Shown: in pieces, positions 20,296 to 28,870 of the stretch
Layout: the number at the start of each line of letters is the position of its first letter
Position numbering within the stretch: position 1 is the first letter of the stretch
Assembly: GCF_018474015.1 (NCBI RefSeq)
Contig: NZ_JAHCSG010000006.1
Coordinates: 143,232-207,231, forward strand
Direction: 5' to 3'
Source of the DNA: Williamsia sp. CHRR-6
GTDB lineage: Bacteria > Actinomycetota > Actinomycetes > Mycobacteriales > Mycobacteriaceae
Length of the DNA stretch: 64,000 nucleotides
Made by a program: the position numbers and the translations under genes
Notes under the pieces: model-generated
Database searches by the model: none
What the model was told of the DNA's origin: nothing
What the model saw: only the letters and a program-made list of their open reading frames with translations

Positions 20296-20301
20296 TGCCA
20301 C

Positions 20302-20625
20302 ATGAGTGCTGAGGATCTCGAGAAGTACGAGACCGAGATGGAACTCTCCCTGTACCGCGAGTACAAGGACGTGGTCGGTCAGTTCACCTACGTGGTGGAG
20401 ACCGAACGGCGCTTCTACCTGGCCAACTCGGTGGAGCTGATGCCCCGCAACGCCGACGGTGAGGTCTACTTCGAGCTGCGCCTGGCTGACGCCTGGGTGT
20501 GGGACATGTACCGCCCGGCACGTTTCGTCAAACAGGTGCGCGTGATCACGTTCAAGGACGTCAACATCGAAGAGCTCGAGAAGTCCGAGCTACGGCTGCC
20601 CGAAGACGGTGCGCTGCCGGACTGA
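20302..20625 (+). CDS. DUF2469 family protein
   Basis: A 107-residue, highly acidic, highly conserved actinobacterial protein of unknown function. Its sequence begins MSAEDLEKYETEMELSLYRE and is rich in Tyr, Asp and Glu with no signal peptide or membrane segment. It has its own predicted leaderless promoter and lies between rnhB and yraN as in mycobacteria. The formate dehydrogenase genes found next to it in M. tuberculosis are absent here. No function is proposed. Confidence 0.9.
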   Translation: MSAEDLEKYETEMELSLYREYKDVVGQFTYVVETERRFYLANSVELMPRNADGEVYFELRLADAWVWDMYRPARFVKQVRVITFKDVNIEELEKSELRLPEDGALPD

Positions 20626-20627
20626 TA

Positions 20628-20648
20628 GCGACGCGATCTGATCGTCGC
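20628..20648 (+). terminator. Weak hairpin after the DUF2469 gene
   Basis: GCGA and CGATC pair with GATCG and TCGC, with a two-base bulge and a short loop, two bases after the stop. A possible weak terminator. Confidence 0.3.
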
Positions 20649-20747
20649 AGGACGGCGTTCTACACAGCTTCGGCACTGTCCACAGAATTGGTCCCCACAG
20701 CCCGCTGAGCGGGTGGGTCGGTGGTCGACGAGGTCCACGCTGGGCCC

Positions 20748-21128
20748 ATGGCAACGAGCAGACGAGAACCCGACCGACGCCGCCAGATCATCGGCCGCCG
20801 CGGCGAAGACGCCGCCGCCGACCACCTGGAGAAGTCGGGTTGGCAAGTCCTGGAACGAAATTGGCGTTGTCGCTACGGTGAGTTGGATCTGATCGCGCTC
20901 GACGGCGACGTGTTGGTCGCCGTCGAGGTCAAGACCAGGACCGGCACCACCTTCGGCGACCCCGCGGCCGCGGTCACTGCTGACAAGTACCGGCGCCTGC
21001 GGCGGTTGATCCAGCTGTGGCTGGCCCAACAACAACGACGCTGGCCGGCAGTGCGATTCGATGTCATCGCGGTGTCGATCGACTCGACCGGGCGAGCTCA
21101 CCTGCGGCATCTGCGGGGGGTGTTCTGA
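20748..21128 (+). CDS. yraN: YraN family putative endonuclease (UPF0102)
   Basis: A 126-residue protein of the YraN/UPF0102 family, which has a restriction-endonuclease-like fold. The motif RRGEDAAADHLEKSGWQVL leads to the nuclease-like core GELDLIALDGDVLVAVEVK (Glu...Asp...ExK). Its cellular role is not established. The ATG at 20748 is preferred; an upstream in-frame GTG at 20721 would add nine residues. The stop overlaps the ATG of comM (TGATG), so the two are translationally coupled in a DNA-processing cluster yraN-comM-dprA. Confidence 0.9.
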   Translation: MATSRREPDRRRQIIGRRGEDAAADHLEKSGWQVLERNWRCRYGELDLIALDGDVLVAVEVKTRTGTTFGDPAAAVTADKYRRLRRLIQLWLAQQQRRWPAVRFDVIAVSIDSTGRAHLRHLRGVF

Positions 21129-22639
21129 TGTCGCTGGGCCGGGTACGCACAGTCGCCATCAGTGGAGTCGACGGTGTGGTGGTGGAGATCGAGGCGTTCA
21201 TCGGACAGGGACTGCCGGGTGTCTCCCTGGTCGGGATGGCCGACGCCTCGCTCAAGGAGTCGCGCGATCGGGTGCGGGCCGCCATCACCAACTCGGAGAA
21301 GCCGTGGCCCGATGGCCGTGTCACATTGAACCTGTCACCGGCCAGCCTGCCCAAGAGTGGATCGAATTACGATCTGGCCCTTGCCATCGCGGTGTTGGCG
21401 GCGAACGGGGAGGTGGCGACCCACCGTCTGGACTCCACGGTGTTCCTCGGAGAGCTGGGTCTCGACGGCCGCATCCGTGGCGTGCGTGGAGTGTTGCCGT
21501 CGGTGGTTGCCGCTCGCCGCGCCGGGTTCACCCACGTGGTGGTGCCACTGGCGAATGTGGCTGAGGCCGCGCTGGTCTCAGGCCTCGACGTCGGGGGAGC
21601 GACGCACCTGACCGAGGTGATGGCCTGGTTGGCCGGCGATCGCGCGCTCGACACCGTCGATCCGTCGGCGTCTCCACCCCCGCCGATCGGGGTGCCCGAT
21701 CTGGCGGACGTGGTGGGACAGACCGAGGCCCGCTACGCGCTCGAGATCGCCGCCGCCGGCGCCCATCACGTGCTGATGACCGGCCCGCCTGGGATCGGCA
21801 AGACGATGCTGGCCCGGCGCCTGCCCGGCATCCTGCCGTCGCTGACCGAGATGGAATCGTTGGAGGTGACCGCCATCCACTCGATCGCGGGCAGCCTGCC
21901 CGCCGATCACCCGCTGGTGACCGAGCCGCCGTTCATCGCACCTCACCACTCCACGTCGTCGACTGCGCTGGTCGGTGGGGGAACCGGGATGGCCAAGCCC
22001 GGTGCGGTCTCCCGTGCCCATCGGGGGGTGCTGTTTCTCGACGAATGTGCCGAGATGGGGGTCAAGGCGTTGGACTCGTTGCGAACTCCGTTGGAGGAAG
22101 GGGAGACCCGCATCATGCGACGCGACGGTGTCGCGGTGCTGCCGGCCCGCTTCCAACTGATCCTCTCGGCCAATCCGTGTCCGTGTGCGCCTGCGCGTGA
22201 TGTGGACTGCGTGTGTTCAGCACAGGTGCGCCGAAAGTATCTGGGCAAGTTGTCCGGGCCCCTGATGGACCGTGTCGACATCCGGGTGCGCATGGATCCA
22301 CCCGGTAACGCCGCCCTGATGGACACCGTCGGTGAATCCAGTGCCGTGGTACGGGCCCGGGTCGGCGCGGCGCGGCAGATCGCTCGGCAGCGGTGGGCTG
22401 AACACGGCTGGCAGACCAACAGTGAGGTGCCGGGATCGGTTCTGCGCCAGGAGTTCCGATTGCCGTCGGCCGCCCTCAGGCCCATCGAGTTGTTCCTCCG
22501 CGATGGTCGGATCTCGGCGCGTGGTGCCGATCGTGCACTGCGCCTGGCGTGGACGCTGGCCGATCTCGGTGGCTTGTCGGCTCCGACAGAGGCGCAGGTG
22601 GCCCAGGCGTTGCTGTTCCGCGATCGGGGCTACGCGTGA
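21128..22639 (+). CDS. comM: ComM/YifB-type AAA+ ATPase (Mg-chelatase-like)
   Basis: A 503-residue ComM-type helicase. In Vibrio and others ComM drives branch migration during integration of transforming DNA. An N-terminal Lon-like fold (GLPGVSLVGMADASLKESRD; NLSPASLPKSGSNYDL) precedes the AAA+ module with Walker A GPPGIGKTM (about residues 219-227) and Walker B VLFLDECAEM. A Cys cluster (NPCPCAPARDVDCVC) may bind zinc. The start overlaps the yraN stop, and dprA follows 47 bases later; together they suggest competence-like or recombination-linked DNA handling. Confidence 0.93.
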   Translation: MSLGRVRTVAISGVDGVVVEIEAFIGQGLPGVSLVGMADASLKESRDRVRAAITNSEKPWPDGRVTLNLSPASLPKSGSNYDLALAIAVLAANGEVATHRLDSTVFLGELGLDGRIRGVRGVLPSVVAARRAGFTHVVVPLANVAEAALVSGLDVGGATHLTEVMAWLAGDRALDTVDPSASPPPPIGVPDLADVVGQTEARYALEIAAAGAHHVLMTGPPGIGKTMLARRLPGILPSLTEMESLEVTAIHSIAGSLPADHPLVTEPPFIAPHHSTSSTALVGGGTGMAKPGAVSRAHRGVLFLDECAEMGVKALDSLRTPLEEGETRIMRRDGVAVLPARFQLILSANPCPCAPARDVDCVCSAQVRRKYLGKLSGPLMDRVDIRVRMDPPGNAALMDTVGESSAVVRARVGAARQIARQRWAEHGWQTNSEVPGSVLRQEFRLPSAALRPIELFLRDGRISARGADRALRLAWTLADLGGLSAPTEAQVAQALLFRDRGYA

Positions 22640-22686
22640 GCACACCGGGCGATCAGGTGCGCGGTGACGACTCAGGAGGTGCGGTG

Positions 22687-23853
22687 ATGGATGATGCCGA
22701 ACGGCGTGCGTGGGCCTATCTCTCGGCGGTGGCCGAGCCGCCGTGCGGGCCGCTGGTCGCGTTGGTCGAACACCTCGGTGCGCTCGAGGCGGCGCGTGCG
22801 GTCGCTGATCGTCGGGTCCCCGCCGGCTTCGAAAAGGTGCTCGCTGCCACCGCGGCTCGATTCGAGAAGAACACCGCCGCAGCAGATCTGGACGTGGTCG
22901 ATCGACTCGGCGGACGTTTGGTCACCCCGCATGACCCGGAGTGGCCGGGATGGCCACTGCTGGGACTGACCCGCACCCCTGAGGCGGCGACTTCGGGTCC
23001 GCCGCTGGCGCTGTGGGTTCGTGGTCGTCGTCGACTCGACCATCTGGTCGAGGGCGCGGTGGCGATGGTCGGTTCACGGGCGTGCACCGCCTACGGTCGG
23101 CACTGCACAGGGCTGCTGGTCGACGATCTGATCGGTGGTGGTCGCCCCATCGTCTCCGGTGGTGCCTACGGGATCGACGCCGCAGCGCATCGCAGCGCCC
23201 TCGGTGGCGGCGGGACCACGGTGGCGGTGCTGGCCTGCGGGATCGACGTTGACTATCCGGCCCCCCACGGGCAACTGTTCGCCGAGATCGCCGCGACTGG
23301 CGGACTGGTGACCGAGTACGCGCCCGGTACCTCTGGGATGAAGCACCGATTCCTCACCCGCAATCGACTGGTGGCGGCGCTGTCGAGCGCGGTGGTGGTG
23401 GTCGAGGCCGGGCGCCGCAGCGGCACCGCCAACACCGCGAAATGGGCTCGCTGGCTGGGACTTCCGCTCGGGGCGGTGCCCGGCCCGATCTCGTCGGCGA
23501 TGTCGGTGGGCTGCCACAAGCTGATCAGCGAAGAGCAGGCTCAGGTGATCGTCGACGGGGCCGGGATCGAGCGCATGATCTGCCCGGACGGACTGAGCAT
23601 CGGGGCGGTGCCCGTCGGCGATCGAGGGCACGGCACCGACGGTGTCTCACCGGCCATCGACCTCGACGACACCGCGGCGCGGGTGCGGGATGCGTTGCCG
23701 CGCAGCGGGTCGGCGACTGTCGCCGAGATCGCTTTCGCGGTCGGGGTGGACGTGCCCTCGACCCGTTCGGCGCTGGCGGTGCTCGACATCCACGGACTTG
23801 CCGAGGCCATCGACGGTGGTTGGCGTTCACCGGTGGTGCAGGGCGCCCGGTGA
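22687..23853 (+). CDS. dprA: DNA-processing protein DprA
   Basis: A 388-residue DprA/Smf protein that binds single-stranded DNA and loads RecA. The Rossmann-like core is clear: MVGSRACTAYGRH, PIVSGGAYGIDAAAHRSAL, TTVAVLACGIDVDYP, HRFLTRNRLVAALS and the dimer region VVVEAGRRSGTANTA. A C-terminal winged helix (about residues 325-385) is present. The ATG at 22687 has AGGAGG (22674-22679) seven bases upstream; an in-frame GTG at 22636 overlapping the comM stop would add 17 residues. Confidence 0.94.
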   Translation: MDDAERRAWAYLSAVAEPPCGPLVALVEHLGALEAARAVADRRVPAGFEKVLAATAARFEKNTAAADLDVVDRLGGRLVTPHDPEWPGWPLLGLTRTPEAATSGPPLALWVRGRRRLDHLVEGAVAMVGSRACTAYGRHCTGLLVDDLIGGGRPIVSGGAYGIDAAAHRSALGGGGTTVAVLACGIDVDYPAPHGQLFAEIAATGGLVTEYAPGTSGMKHRFLTRNRLVAALSSAVVVVEAGRRSGTANTAKWARWLGLPLGAVPGPISSAMSVGCHKLISEEQAQVIVDGAGIERMICPDGLSIGAVPVGDRGHGTDGVSPAIDLDDTAARVRDALPRSGSATVAEIAFAVGVDVPSTRSALAVLDIHGLAEAIDGGWRSPVVQGAR

Positions 23854-23854
23854 C

Positions 23855-23860
23855 TACCCT
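23855..23860 (+). promoter_or_regulatory. Candidate -10 box of the saccharopine-dehydrogenase-like gene
   Basis: TACCCT, starting two bases after the dprA stop, ends six bases before the ATG at 23867. It implies a separate leaderless transcript. Confidence 0.45.
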
Positions 23861-23866
23861 GAGGCG

Positions 23867-25153
23867 ATGAGGATCTTGGTGGTGGGTGCCGGTGGCGTGG
23901 GCGATGCGTTGGCCAAGATCGCTGCGCGTCGAACGTTCTTCGAGGCGATGGTGGTCTCCGACTACGACCTGGCCCGCGCGCAACGCACCGTGGCGGCGGT
24001 GACAGATCGGGTGGACGCACCGTCGGCGGCTCGGTTCAGTGCTGCTCACATCGATGCCTCCGATGCCGATGCGGTGGCTGCTTTGGCGACCGAGCATCAG
24101 ATCACCCACGTGATGAATGCGGTCGAGCCCGCATTCGTCCCGACGGTGTTCGCCGGAGCTCTCGCCGCTGGTGCCGACTACCTCGACATGGCGATGAGCC
24201 TGAGTTCGCCGCATCCCGAGCGGCCCTACGCCCAGACCGGGGTGATGTTGGGGGAGGCGCAGTTCGCGGCGGACTCGATCTGGCGCGACCAGGGTCGGCT
24301 TGCGCTGGTCGGGATGGGTGTGGAACCCGGACTGTCCGACATTTTCGCCCGGTACGCCTGCGACGAGCTCTTCGACAGTGTCGAGGAGTTGGGCACCCGC
24401 GACGGGGCCAACCTGGTGGTGCGTGACGACGACGGCAACGAGATCTTCGCCCCGTCGTTTTCCATCTGGACCACCATCGAGGAATGCCTCAACCCGCCGG
24501 TGATCTGGGAGAAGGACCGCGGCTGGTTCACCACCCCGCCGTTCTCCGAACCGGAGGTCTTCGAGTTCCCGGACGGGATCGGTCCGGTCGAATGCGTCAA
24601 CGTGGAGCACGAAGAGGTGCTGTTGATGCCGCGATGGCTCGATGCGCGGCGGGTCACCTTCAAGTACGGGCTGGGTGCGGAGTTCATCGGTGTGCTGCGC
24701 ACCCTGCATACCCTGGGCCTCGACTCCACCGCTGCGATCACCGTCCGATCGCCTGCCGGGCCGGTCGAGGTGGCGCCGCGTGACGTGGTTGCTGCGGCCC
24801 TGCCCGATCCGGCCACCATCGGCCCTCGAATGACCGGCAAGACCTGTGCGGGGACCTGGGTGACCGGCACCCGCGACGGGCGCCCGCGTGAGGTCTACCT
24901 CTACCACGTCAGCGACAACGAATGGACCATGCGTGAGTACGGCACGCAATGCGTGGTGTGGCAGACGGCGCTGGGACCTGTTGTGGCACTGGAACTCTTG
25001 GCCGCCGGAACGTGGAGCGGGGCGGGTGTGTTGGGACCGGAGGCGTTCGGTGCGCAGCCGTTCCTGGAGTTGATGGCGCGGTCGGAGTCCGATGGCGGAT
25101 ACGGGCAGGCGTGGGGCCTGCGCGACAGCTGGGCTGCACCCACCGACGCCTGA
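23867..25153 (+). CDS. Saccharopine dehydrogenase-like NAD(P)-dependent oxidoreductase
   Basis: A 428-residue protein with an N-terminal Rossmann fold (MRILVVGAGGVGDALAKIA) and the family segment MNAVEPAFVPTVFAGAL, then ALVGMGVEPGLSDIFARYA. Relatives include saccharopine, lysine 6- and carboxyspermidine dehydrogenases, which act on amino acid or polyamine adducts. The substrate here is unknown. The protein is long in the C-terminal domain and rich in Glu and Trp. It sits between dprA and the siderophore reductase, a place where M. tuberculosis has no such gene, so it may be lineage-specific. Confidence 0.85.
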   Translation: MRILVVGAGGVGDALAKIAARRTFFEAMVVSDYDLARAQRTVAAVTDRVDAPSAARFSAAHIDASDADAVAALATEHQITHVMNAVEPAFVPTVFAGALAAGADYLDMAMSLSSPHPERPYAQTGVMLGEAQFAADSIWRDQGRLALVGMGVEPGLSDIFARYACDELFDSVEELGTRDGANLVVRDDDGNEIFAPSFSIWTTIEECLNPPVIWEKDRGWFTTPPFSEPEVFEFPDGIGPVECVNVEHEEVLLMPRWLDARRVTFKYGLGAEFIGVLRTLHTLGLDSTAAITVRSPAGPVEVAPRDVVAAALPDPATIGPRMTGKTCAGTWVTGTRDGRPREVYLYHVSDNEWTMREYGTQCVVWQTALGPVVALELLAAGTWSGAGVLGPEAFGAQPFLELMARSESDGGYGQAWGLRDSWAAPTDA

Positions 25154-25168
25154 CTTAGGCTGTCCTAA
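25150..25168 (+). promoter_or_regulatory. IdeR/DtxR-type iron box
   Basis: CTGACTTAGGCTGTCCTAA matches the 19-base IdeR consensus TTAGGTTAGGCTAACCTAA at 13 positions, including an exact TTAGGCT and CCTAA. It overlaps the stop codon of the preceding gene and ends 44 bases before the siderophore reductase start. A TAGCGT hexamer at 25180-25185 could be the -10, placing the operator over the -35 region, consistent with iron repression. Confidence 0.65.
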
Positions 25169-25212
25169 TAAACCTCGGGTAGCGTGGTCGGGCGACAGCA
25201 AGGAGCCCTGCC

Positions 25213-26061
25213 ATGGCCAAGCGCCTCACCAGCATGACCGTCCTCGAGACCCGCCGCCTGAGTCCCCACATGATCCGCGTGTACCTGGGTGGTGACGGCT
25301 TTGCCGACTTCGAGGCGTCGGAGGACACCGACTCCTACATCAAGTTCCTGTTCCCTGCGGCGGGTGTCGAGTACCCGGAACCGTTCGACCTGGAAAGGAT
25401 CCGCTCGGAATTCGCCCCGGAGGATCAGCCGACCGTGCGCACCTACACGGTGCGCTCGGTCGACGCGCAGCGCCGTCGCATCGCGGTCGACTTCGTGGTC
25501 CACGGGGAGGCCGGTGTGGCCGGACCGTGGGCCTTGCGAGCGCAGCCCGGGGAGACGATCCGCTTCCTCGGGCCGGGAAGTGGCTACCGACCCTCGGCGG
25601 AGGTGGACTGGCATCTGATGGCCGCCGACGAGGCCGGACTGCCCGCGGTGGCCGCCGCTGTGGAGGCGCTGCCGACCGATGCCGTGGCGCAGGTGTTCAT
25701 CGAGGTCGCTGGACCCGAGGACGAGATCGAGTTGTCCGCACCGCCGGGCGCGAGCATCACCTGGGTGCATCGCGGCGCGCCGTCGGACTCGGCCGATCCC
25801 GCCGTCACCGGCGACAACGCCCCGCTCATCGCCGCCGTCCGCGCCGCACCGTGGCTACCGGGACGCGTACAGGTCTTCATCCATGGTGAGGCGCAGACGG
25901 TGATGTCGAACCTGCGCCGCTACATCCGTCGCGAACGCGCAGTCCCTGCGGGCGATGCATCCATCTCGGGGTACTGGCGGCGCGGACGCACCGAGGAAGG
26001 GTTCCGGCAGTGGAAGGCCGAGCTGCGAGCCCGCGAAGCGGCCGCCGGTATCGCACCGTGA
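25213..26061 (+). CDS. viuB: Siderophore-interacting protein (ViuB/FAD-binding ferric reductase)
   Basis: A 282-residue member of the siderophore-interacting protein family, which uses a flavin and NAD(P)H to reduce and release iron from ferric siderophores in the cytoplasm. The FAD-binding motif is seen in PTVRTYTVRSVDAQRRRIAVDF, here RTYTVR, and the nucleotide-binding part in WHLMAADEAGLPAV. The C-terminal RRERAVPAGDASISGYWRRG is typical of the family. An AAGGAG site precedes the ATG. An IdeR-like box upstream suggests induction during iron starvation. Confidence 0.92.
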   Translation: MAKRLTSMTVLETRRLSPHMIRVYLGGDGFADFEASEDTDSYIKFLFPAAGVEYPEPFDLERIRSEFAPEDQPTVRTYTVRSVDAQRRRIAVDFVVHGEAGVAGPWALRAQPGETIRFLGPGSGYRPSAEVDWHLMAADEAGLPAVAAAVEALPTDAVAQVFIEVAGPEDEIELSAPPGASITWVHRGAPSDSADPAVTGDNAPLIAAVRAAPWLPGRVQVFIHGEAQTVMSNLRRYIRRERAVPAGDASISGYWRRGRTEEGFRQWKAELRAREAAAGIAP

Positions 26062-26161
26062 GCGTGAACCCGCGGTCGCGCGACCGGCGAGAGGCCGTCG
26101 GATACACCACGTTCAGCTGCGTATGCCGCGTGGCTGCTTGCGCGGAGCTACCTGTTGACGT

Positions 26162-27076
26162 GTGCTTTCGACCATGACGGCATCGGCACGGCTCACCGAC
26201 TTCGAGGCGTATCTGCGCTTCGAGAAGGGCAGCAGTCCCGCCACCGTCCGCGCCTACCTGGCCGACGTGCGGGCACTGGTCAGCTTCGCCGGGGCCCGAG
26301 GACAGTCCATCGCCGAGATCGACCTGGCGGTGCTGCGCGCGTGGTTGGCCGAGACCACCCGCCGCGGGGCGGCCCGCACCACGGTGGCCCGCCACGTGTC
26401 GTCGGCGAAGACCTTCTGCGCCTGGGCTGCTCGTGAAGGGCTGCTGGCCGACGACGTGTCCACCCGGCTGCAGGCACCCAGGGCTCATCGCACGCTGCCC
26501 GCGGTGCTCAGCACCGAGCAGGCGCGCACCCTCACCGATGCCGCCACCCGCCGCGCCGACCCGGCCGACCCGGTCAGTGTGCGCGATCGGCTGATCCTGG
26601 AGTTGTTGTACGCCACCGGGATCCGCGTCGGTGAGTTGTGCGGCCTCGACGTCGGCGACATCGATGACGGTCGGCGGGTGCTGCGGGTGATCGGCAAGGG
26701 CGACAAGCAGAGGTCGGTGCCGTTCGGGGTACCCGCAGCGGCCGCCCTCACCGAATGGCAGCAGCGGGGGCGCCCAGCGTTGGTCGGACCCACCTCGGGG
26801 GCGGCGCTGCTACTCGGAGCGCGCGGTGGGCGACTCGACCCGCGCACCGCGCGACGGGTGGTGCACGCGGCGACCGCCGCAGTCGACGGTGCCCCCGACA
26901 TCGGGCCGCACGGACTGCGGCATTCGGCAGCCACCCACCTGTTGGAGGGCGGCGCAGATCTGCGCGTGGTGCAAGAACTGCTCGGACACTCCTCGCTGGC
27001 CACCACGCAGCTCTACACCCATGTGGGGGTCGAACGGCTGCGTGCGGTGCATCGGCAGGCGCACCCGCGCGCCTGA
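26162..27076 (+). CDS. xerC: Tyrosine recombinase XerC
   Basis: A 304-residue tyrosine recombinase that, with XerD, resolves chromosome dimers at dif. An N-terminal SAM-like core-binding domain (residues about 10-95) precedes the catalytic domain with Arg155 (ATGIRVGEL), Lys179 (IGKGDKQR), His250 and Arg253 ([11 protein letters not shown]), His276 ([10 protein letters not shown]) and nucleophile Tyr285. All catalytic residues are intact. The start may be GTG 26162 or ATG 26174. The stop codon abuts that of the convergent M23 peptidase with no spacer (TGATCA). Confidence 0.94.
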   Translation: MLSTMTASARLTDFEAYLRFEKGSSPATVRAYLADVRALVSFAGARGQSIAEIDLAVLRAWLAETTRRGAARTTVARHVSSAKTFCAWAAREGLLADDVSTRLQAPRAHRTLPAVLSTEQARTLTDAATRRADPADPVSVRDRLILELLYATGIRVGELCGLDVGDIDDGRRVLRVIGKGDKQRSVPFGVPAAAALTEWQQRGRPALVGPTSGAALLLGARGGRLDPRTARRVVHAATAAVDGAPDIGPHGLRHSAATHLLEGGADLRVVQELLGHSSLATTQLYTHVGVERLRAVHRQAHPRA

Positions 27077-27667
27077 TCAGCCGGCATCGTCCTCGTTCAG
27101 TGGTTTGAGGCGGACCCGCACCACTCCCAGCAGTGCCAGCGGGTCGAGATAGGTTGCGGCCGAGCCGGTCCCACGACGCGCGCCCCAGTGCAGACACGTG
27201 CCGACGCAGCCCAGGTGCCCGCCCAGCACGGTGCCCAGCACTGTTCCCCGCGTGACCGGGGTGCCGGTGACCACCGCGGGGCGTACCGGCTCGTAGGTGG
27301 TCAGCAGGCCGTCGGGGTGCAACACCGACACGACCGACTTGCCACCCACCGATCCGGCAAAGTGCACCACGCCGACACCCGCCGCCAGCACTGCCGATCC
27401 CGTCCCCAGACCCCCGGTCGGCGCCAGATCGACTCCGCGATGCCCGGCCAGCCAGCGCTGCGCGGGTGGATCGAAGCCTCGCACCACCGTCGGTCGCGGG
27501 GACAACGGCCAGCCGTAGCCGCCCGGGATGGGGGGTGCGCCGACCGCCCAGGGTGGGGTGACGGTGAGACCGATCGCCGCAAGGAGGATCGGTATGCCGA
27601 GGATCCGGCCCATGGACAGGCCGATGGACCGACGGGTGGAAAGACCGATGGACCGCAGTGCTCGCAT
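27077..27667 (-). CDS. M23/LytM-family peptidase
   Basis: A 196-residue secreted or membrane-anchored peptidase-like protein. The N terminus has basic residues and a hydrophobic stretch (GIPILLAAIGLTVTPPWAVGA) that looks like a signal peptide. The M23 core begins YGWPLSPRPTVVRGFDPPA, with the first metal motif GHRGVDLAP (HxxxD), and ends CLHWGARRGTG, where the family normally has an HxH; here only His-Trp-Gly is seen. It may therefore be active or a degenerate regulator of amidases. ATG 27667 is chosen; ATG 27613 is an alternative. It lies convergent to xerC. Confidence 0.82.
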   Translation of the reverse strand: MRALRSIGLSTRRSIGLSMGRILGIPILLAAIGLTVTPPWAVGAPPIPGGYGWPLSPRPTVVRGFDPPAQRWLAGHRGVDLAPTGGLGTGSAVLAAGVGVVHFAGSVGGKSVVSVLHPDGLLTTYEPVRPAVVTGTPVTRGTVLGTVLGGHLGCVGTCLHWGARRGTGSAATYLDPLALLGVVRVRLKPLNEDDAG

Positions 27668-27737
27668 GGTCCTACGACGCACATCGCAGCCCGCCGGTTC
27701 CCGGCCCAGCGGGGCGTGTCGTGGCGGCCCCGGCGAT

Positions 27738-27766
27738 TTCGTCACCACGCCCGACCTGCGTACACT
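27738..27766 (+). promoter_or_regulatory. Candidate promoter of rpsB
   Basis: -35 TTCGTC (27738-27743), 17-base spacer, -10 TACACT (27761-27766). CGATTTCGTC is identical to the rplS promoter block. Transcription from here gives a leader of about 210 bases. Confidence 0.5.
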
Positions 27767-27781
27767 TGCTCCTGCACTCCG

Positions 27782-27984
27782 TCGTTCGTGACTGATCTCG
27801 CATGGCCACGAACGATCGGGTGACTTCGCACGTCTGTGATCAGGCGCCCGCCTCGCGGGATACACGCCCGACGACCTCCGAGCAGGCGGTCCCGGAATCG
27901 CTCCGGGTCTGACTCGGTGACAGACGTCAGGGTCGGCCACACCGTGACCGACGACCAACTGCACACGAGAAGAGAACAATCGAC
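27782..27984 (+). ncRNA. Structured leader of rpsB
   Basis: The 317-base gap before rpsB holds no gene. The leader contains TCGTTCGTG (27782-27790) pairing with CACGAACGA (27807-27815), then CCCGC-ctc-GCGGG, CCCGGA (27891-27896) with TCCGGG (27902-27907), and CTGAC with GTCAG. I do not recognise a described leader family; autoregulation by S2 is only a possibility. Confidence 0.45.
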
Positions 27985-28827
27985 ATGGCTGTCGTGACCA
28001 TGAAGCAGCTGCTGGACAGCGGCGCTCATTTCGGGCATCAGACCCGACGTTGGAATCCGAAGATGAAGCGATTCATCTTCACCGATCGCAACGGCATCTA
28101 CATCATCGACCTGCAGCAGACCCTGACCTTCATCGACAAGGCCTACGAGTTCGTCAAGGAGACCGTCGCCCACGGTGGCACCATCCTCTTCGTCGGCACC
28201 AAGAAGCAGGCACAGGAATCCATCGCCTCCGAGGCCACCCGCGTCGGCATGCCCTACGTGAACCAGCGGTGGCTCGGCGGAATGCTGACCAACTTCTCCA
28301 CCGTCCACAAGCGCCTGCAGCGCCTGAAGGAACTCGAGACCATGGAGCAGACCGGCGGTTTCGAGGGTCGCACCAAGAAGGAAATCCTCATGCTCACGCG
28401 TGAGATGACCAAGCTCGACCGCACTCTCGGTGGCATCCGGGACATGGCCAAGGTGCCGTCTGCGGTGTGGATCGTGGACACCAACAAAGAACACATCGCC
28501 GTCGGCGAGGCCCGCAAGCTGAACATCCCGGTCATCGCGATCCTCGACACCAACTGCGACCCCGACCTCGTCGACTACCCGATCCCGGGTAACGACGACG
28601 CCATCCGCAGTGCCGCCCTGCTGACCCGCGTGGTGGCCTCAGCGGTCGCCGAGGGTGTGCAGTCGCGTGCCAGCCGTGGTGCCGACGGCGACAGCAAGCC
28701 CGAGGTGGGAGCCGGTGAACCCCTCGCCGAGTGGGAGCAGGAGCTGCTGGATCAGGCGACCGCACCCGTGGGCGACGCCCCGGTCGCCGAGGCTGCGGCA
28801 GCTCCGGCGGCCGACGCCGGCGCCTGA
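27985..28827 (+). CDS. rpsB: 30S ribosomal protein S2
   Basis: A 280-residue S2 of the 30S subunit. Conserved stretches are [49 protein letters not shown] and the C-terminal [20 protein letters not shown]. The last 50 residues form the acidic Ala/Glu-rich tail usual in actinobacteria. It has its own promoter, a long structured leader and two strong terminators behind it, so readthrough into tsf is probably limited, although the pair is adjacent in most bacteria. Confidence 0.98.
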   Translation: MAVVTMKQLLDSGAHFGHQTRRWNPKMKRFIFTDRNGIYIIDLQQTLTFIDKAYEFVKETVAHGGTILFVGTKKQAQESIASEATRVGMPYVNQRWLGGMLTNFSTVHKRLQRLKELETMEQTGGFEGRTKKEILMLTREMTKLDRTLGGIRDMAKVPSAVWIVDTNKEHIAVGEARKLNIPVIAILDTNCDPDLVDYPIPGNDDAIRSAALLTRVVASAVAEGVQSRASRGADGDSKPEVGAGEPLAEWEQELLDQATAPVGDAPVAEAAAAPAADAGA

Positions 28828-28832
28828 CGCCC

Positions 28833-28852
28833 CGCCGAGGACCCCCTCGGCG
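28833..28852 (+). terminator. First terminator after rpsB
   Basis: CGCCGAGG pairs perfectly with CCTCGGCG around an ACCC tetraloop, five bases after the rpsB stop. Confidence 0.7.
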
Positions 28853-28870
28853 TGAGATCTCGTTGCAGCC

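Noticed and set aside
23525..25201. Long open frame on the reverse strand opposite the dehydrogenase gene
   Set aside because: It is a GC-rich shadow of the forward gene: it is His/Arg-rich, lacks any recognisable domain, and the forward frame has clear family motifs.
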